Positions 4,984 through 7,306 of a DNA stretch of 7,306 bases are shown in pieces. This DNA comes from Solirubrobacterales bacterium (GTDB lineage: Bacteria; Actinomycetota; Thermoleophilia; Solirubrobacterales; Solirubrobacteraceae). Every line of letters begins with the position of its first letter. Positions within the stretch are counted from its first letter, which is position 1. The stretch covers positions 250 to 7,555 of the forward strand of contig PMKB01000032.1 in the NCBI GenBank assembly GCA_003157595.1, in the 5' to 3' direction. A model generated the notes under the pieces. The model had not been told where the DNA came from. It searched no databases and worked only from the letters and a program-made list of their open reading frames with translations. The translations under genes were made by a program, and so were the position numbers.

Positions 4984-6501
4984 TTGACTGCTTCGCGGGC
5001 CTTCGCGGCCGTGGACCTGGGAGCCGACAGCGGGCGGGTCGTGCTCGGGCGTCTCGAGCACGGCGCCGTCTCGCTCGAAGTCGTGCATCGCTTCACCAAC
5101 CGTCCGGTTCGCCTCCCCGACGGCCTGCACTGGAACCTGCTCGGCCTGTTCGCCGACACGCTCGAGGGGCTCGCGCGCGCGGGCGCGAAGGCGCCGCTGA
5201 GCGGAGTCGGGATCGACTCCTGGGGTTGCGATTACGGCCTGCTCGACGGCTCCTCGCAGTTGCTCGGCCTACCGTTCCATTACCGCGACGAGCGTACGCA
5301 CGCCATGATCGACCGCGTCCACGAACGCGTGAGCCGAGAGGAGCTCTACTCGGTGACCGGCATCCAGACGATGCCGATCAACACGATCTTCCAGTTGATG
5401 GCGCAGGCGGAGGGTTCGGCGGCGCAGGCGGCCGAAAGGATCGCCCTGGTACCGGATCTGTTCGCGCTGTGGCTCACCGGCGTGCTCGCGAACGAGGTCA
5501 CCGCGGCCTCGACCACCGGGCTGCTCGACGCGCGAAGCGGCGGCTGGGCACGCTCGCTGATCGCCCGCCTGGGCTTCCCGCCGGCTCCCTTCGCAGGCGA
5601 CCCGGTGGAGCCGGGCACCCTGCTCGGTCCCGTCCTGGCACTGCATTGCGACCTCGCGGGCGCCGCCACGGGGGCACCGGTCTGGACCGTGGCCGGGCAT
5701 GACACGGCGTCGGCGTTCGTCGCCACGCCGCTGCTCGGCCCCCGAGACGCCGTGCTCTCCTCGGGCACGTGGTCGCTGCTCGGGCTCGAGGTCGCGGAGC
5801 CGTTTCTGGGCCCCGAGGCCGCCGCGCTGAACCTCACCAACGAACGCGGTCTCGACGGCACGATCCGGCTGCTGCGCAATGTCATGGGGCTGTGGTTGTT
5901 GCAGGAGTGTCGCCGGCACTGGGCCGGCGCCGGAACGCCCTGGGACTACGACGAGCTGCACGTGCTCGCCGCATCGGCGCCCGCTGACGTCGCGCTGTTC
6001 GATCCCGATGACGACGGCCTGCTCACGCCGGGTGACATTCCGGCGCGCATCGCCGCGCTCTGCCGCGCCGGCGGCCAGGAGCCGCCGGGCACACCGGGCG
6101 AGACGGTCCGCTCGATCCTGGTCTCGCTGGCCTGCAAGTACCGCCTTGTGCTCGAGCGCCTGGAGCGCGTCACGCAGTCGAGCGTCGAGCGCGTGCACGT
6201 GGTCGGCGGCGGTGCGCGCAACGAGCTGCTGTGCCAGCTGACCGCCGATCTCTGCGGGCGCCCGCTGCTCGCCGGTCCCGACGAGGCGACGGCGCTCGGC
6301 AACGTGCTGATCCAGGCCCGCGCGGCCGGCGCGCTGGGCGGTTCGCTCGCGCAGCTGCGTGAGGTTGCGGGTGCGTCGGCGAGGACCGTCGCCTACGAGC
6401 CCTCCGACGATCGGCGCGCGGCCGACACCTACACCCGCTTCATCGCCGTCACCGGGCTCGACGTGGAGCGATCATCCAGGCCGACGGTAGTCGGCTCCTG
6501 A
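4984..6501 (+). CDS. rhaB: L-rhamnulokinase
   Basis: This FGGY-family kinase (505 residues; E. coli RhaB is 489) phosphorylates L-rhamnulose to L-rhamnulose 1-phosphate in the cytoplasm. Residues 9-18 (AVDLGADSGR) form the phosphate loop. They are followed by GIDSWGCDYGLLD (76-88), YRDERT (100-105), GIQTMPINTIFQL (126-138), PDLFALWLTG (157-166) and EVTAASTTGLLD (171-182). AGHDTASAFVATPL (237-250) carries the catalytic Asp, D240. Further motifs are LSSGTWSLLGLEV (258-270), NLTNERGLDG, RNVMGLWLLQECRRHW (298-313) and VVGGGARNELLCQLTADLCGRP (406-427). These are specific to rhamnulokinase rather than xylulokinase. I place the start at the TTG at 4984 because it lies a few residues before the phosphate loop, as in the family; the frame stays open upstream to 4843 but that extension is arginine-rich leader sequence. 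There is no strong ribosome binding site, so the start is uncertain. It is the first gene of the rhaBI operon. Confidence 0.92.
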   Translation: MTASRAFAAVDLGADSGRVVLGRLEHGAVSLEVVHRFTNRPVRLPDGLHWNLLGLFADTLEGLARAGAKAPLSGVGIDSWGCDYGLLDGSSQLLGLPFHYRDERTHAMIDRVHERVSREELYSVTGIQTMPINTIFQLMAQAEGSAAQAAERIALVPDLFALWLTGVLANEVTAASTTGLLDARSGGWARSLIARLGFPPAPFAGDPVEPGTLLGPVLALHCDLAGAATGAPVWTVAGHDTASAFVATPLLGPRDAVLSSGTWSLLGLEVAEPFLGPEAAALNLTNERGLDGTIRLLRNVMGLWLLQECRRHWAGAGTPWDYDELHVLAASAPADVALFDPDDDGLLTPGDIPARIAALCRAGGQEPPGTPGETVRSILVSLACKYRLVLERLERVTQSSVERVHVVGGGARNELLCQLTADLCGRPLLAGPDEATALGNVLIQARAAGALGGSLAQLREVAGASARTVAYEPSDDRRAADTYTRFIAVTGLDVERSSRPTVVGS

Positions 6502-6521
6502 AAGAATCGAAAGGCACTGCC

Positions 6522-7306
6522 ATGACGGATTCCAGTCACGATTACGACCACCTGGCGAGCCGGCTGAGCGAGGATGGCTGCGATGTCGGGGCCGTGGCGG
6601 CAGCGCTGGCCGCGCTGGTCATCGAGACGCCCTCGTGGGGCTACGGTGACTCCGGCACCCGGTTCGCGACCTTTCCGCAGGCGGGCCGCCCGCGCGATGT
6701 GTTCGAGCGCCTCGACGACGCGGCGGAGGTGCATCGGCTGACCGGTGCCGCCTCGGCCGTGGCGCTGCACTTCCCGTGGGACGCGGTCGATGACCTCGCC
6801 GCGCTGCGCGGCCACGCCGAGGATCTCGGCCTGAGCTTCGGCGCCGTGAACCCCAACCTGTTTCAGGATCCCGACTACCGGCTCGGCTCGATCACCAACC
6901 CCGACGCCGCGATCCGGGCGAAGGCGCTCGAACATCTGCTCGAGTGCGTCGGGATAGCAAGCGAGTTGCGCTCGACCGCACAGTCGCTGTGGCTCGCCGA
7001 CGGCACCAACTATCCGGGCCAGGACGATCTCGCCGCGCGACACGAACGCATGGTGGACTGCCTGAGCGAGCTCTACTCCGCGCTGCCGGCCGAGCAGGAG
7101 CTGCTGGTCGAGTACAAGTTCTTCGAGCCGGCGTTCTACGCCACCGACATCCCGGATTGGGGCACGGCGATGGCGATCTGCCAGCGGCTCGGCGAGAGCG
7201 CGCGCGTGCTCGTCGACATGGGCCATCACGCCCAGGGCACCAACGTCGAGATGATCGTCGCGCTGATCTCCGCTCAGGGGCGGCTCGGCGGCTTCCATTT
7301 CAACGA
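6522..7306 (+). CDS. rhaI: L-rhamnose isomerase (Pseudomonas-type RhaI), 3' end beyond window
   Basis: The first 261 codons of a metal-dependent TIM-barrel aldose-ketose isomerase that converts L-rhamnose to L-rhamnulose. The window ends inside the gene, so the C-terminal portion with the remaining metal ligands is missing. Characteristic stretches are IETPSWGYGDSGTRFATFPQ (34-53), ALHFPWDAVDD (81-91), GAVNPNLFQDPDY (107-119), STAQSLWLADGTNYPGQDDL (151-170), LLVEYKFFEPAFYATD (194-209), VLVDMGHHAQGTN (229-241) and LGGFHFN. E197, D232 and H259 correspond to metal ligands of the P. stutzeri-type enzyme. This is the RhaI type and not the E. coli RhaA type. The ATG is 20 bp after the rhaB stop and follows a weak GAAAGG, so co-transcription with rhaB is very likely and the two enzymes act in consecutive steps. 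Confidence 0.93.
   Translation, partial: MTDSSHDYDHLASRLSEDGCDVGAVAAALAALVIETPSWGYGDSGTRFATFPQAGRPRDVFERLDDAAEVHRLTGAASAVALHFPWDAVDDLAALRGHAEDLGLSFGAVNPNLFQDPDYRLGSITNPDAAIRAKALEHLLECVGIASELRSTAQSLWLADGTNYPGQDDLAARHERMVDCLSELYSALPAEQELLVEYKFFEPAFYATDIPDWGTAMAICQRLGESARVLVDMGHHAQGTNVEMIVALISAQGRLGGFHFN

Noticed and set aside
5269..6198. Minus-strand open frame of 309 codons opposite rhaB
   Set aside because: It has no family resemblance and is entirely antisense to conserved rhamnulokinase sequence.
6429..7298. Minus-strand open frame of 289 codons opposite rhaI
   Set aside because: It is a shadow of the rhaI frame; the plus strand matches L-rhamnose isomerase along its whole visible length.

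Overview
This is a GC-rich window with dense overlapping shadow frames, as expected for a high-GC bacterium. The gene types fit an actinobacterium, possibly class Thermoleophilia (Solirubrobacterales): a Pseudomonas-type RhaI, a PhyH protein ending in a coiled coil, a GH63/MGH1-like glucosidase, and an LLM-family remnant beside sugar kinases. The taxonomic guess is inference from family resemblance, not a measured placement.

The layout is divergent about a control region near 4780-4983. On the plus strand lie rhaB (L-rhamnulokinase, 4984-6501) and, 20 bp later, rhaI (L-rhamnose isomerase, from 6522 and running off the right edge). RhaI converts L-rhamnose to L-rhamnulose and RhaB phosphorylates it to L-rhamnulose 1-phosphate; the aldolase step is not in the window. 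A promoter-like TTGACG/TACGGT pair precedes this operon, and a perfect GTTTCG-AA-CGAAAC palindrome sits just downstream of the expected transcription start, as a repressor operator would.

On the minus strand, reading right to left, there is a decayed 5' remnant of a TIM-barrel amidohydrolase (about 4774-4530, with an in-frame TAG). An open frame continues from it without recognisable homology and overlaps the xylB start by ATGA. Then come xylB (xylulokinase, 4310-2928), a 41-codon 5' remnant of a luciferase-like (LLM) flavin/F420-dependent oxidoreductase (2916-2791), a PhyH-family dioxygenase homologue (2703-1711), and a large GH63/MGH1-like glycoside hydrolase (1589 to beyond the left edge).

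The main impression is a pentose/deoxyhexose-sugar locus whose minus-strand arm is eroding or being remodelled. Two genes survive only as their 5' ends. XylB appears to lack about 20 residues immediately before its catalytic Asp. The PhyH protein has Arg-Gln-Asn where the iron-binding His-x-Asp motif should be. The rhaBI arm and the glucosidase look intact as far as they are visible. I see no RNA gene, insertion sequence, CRISPR array or clearly new multi-gene system.
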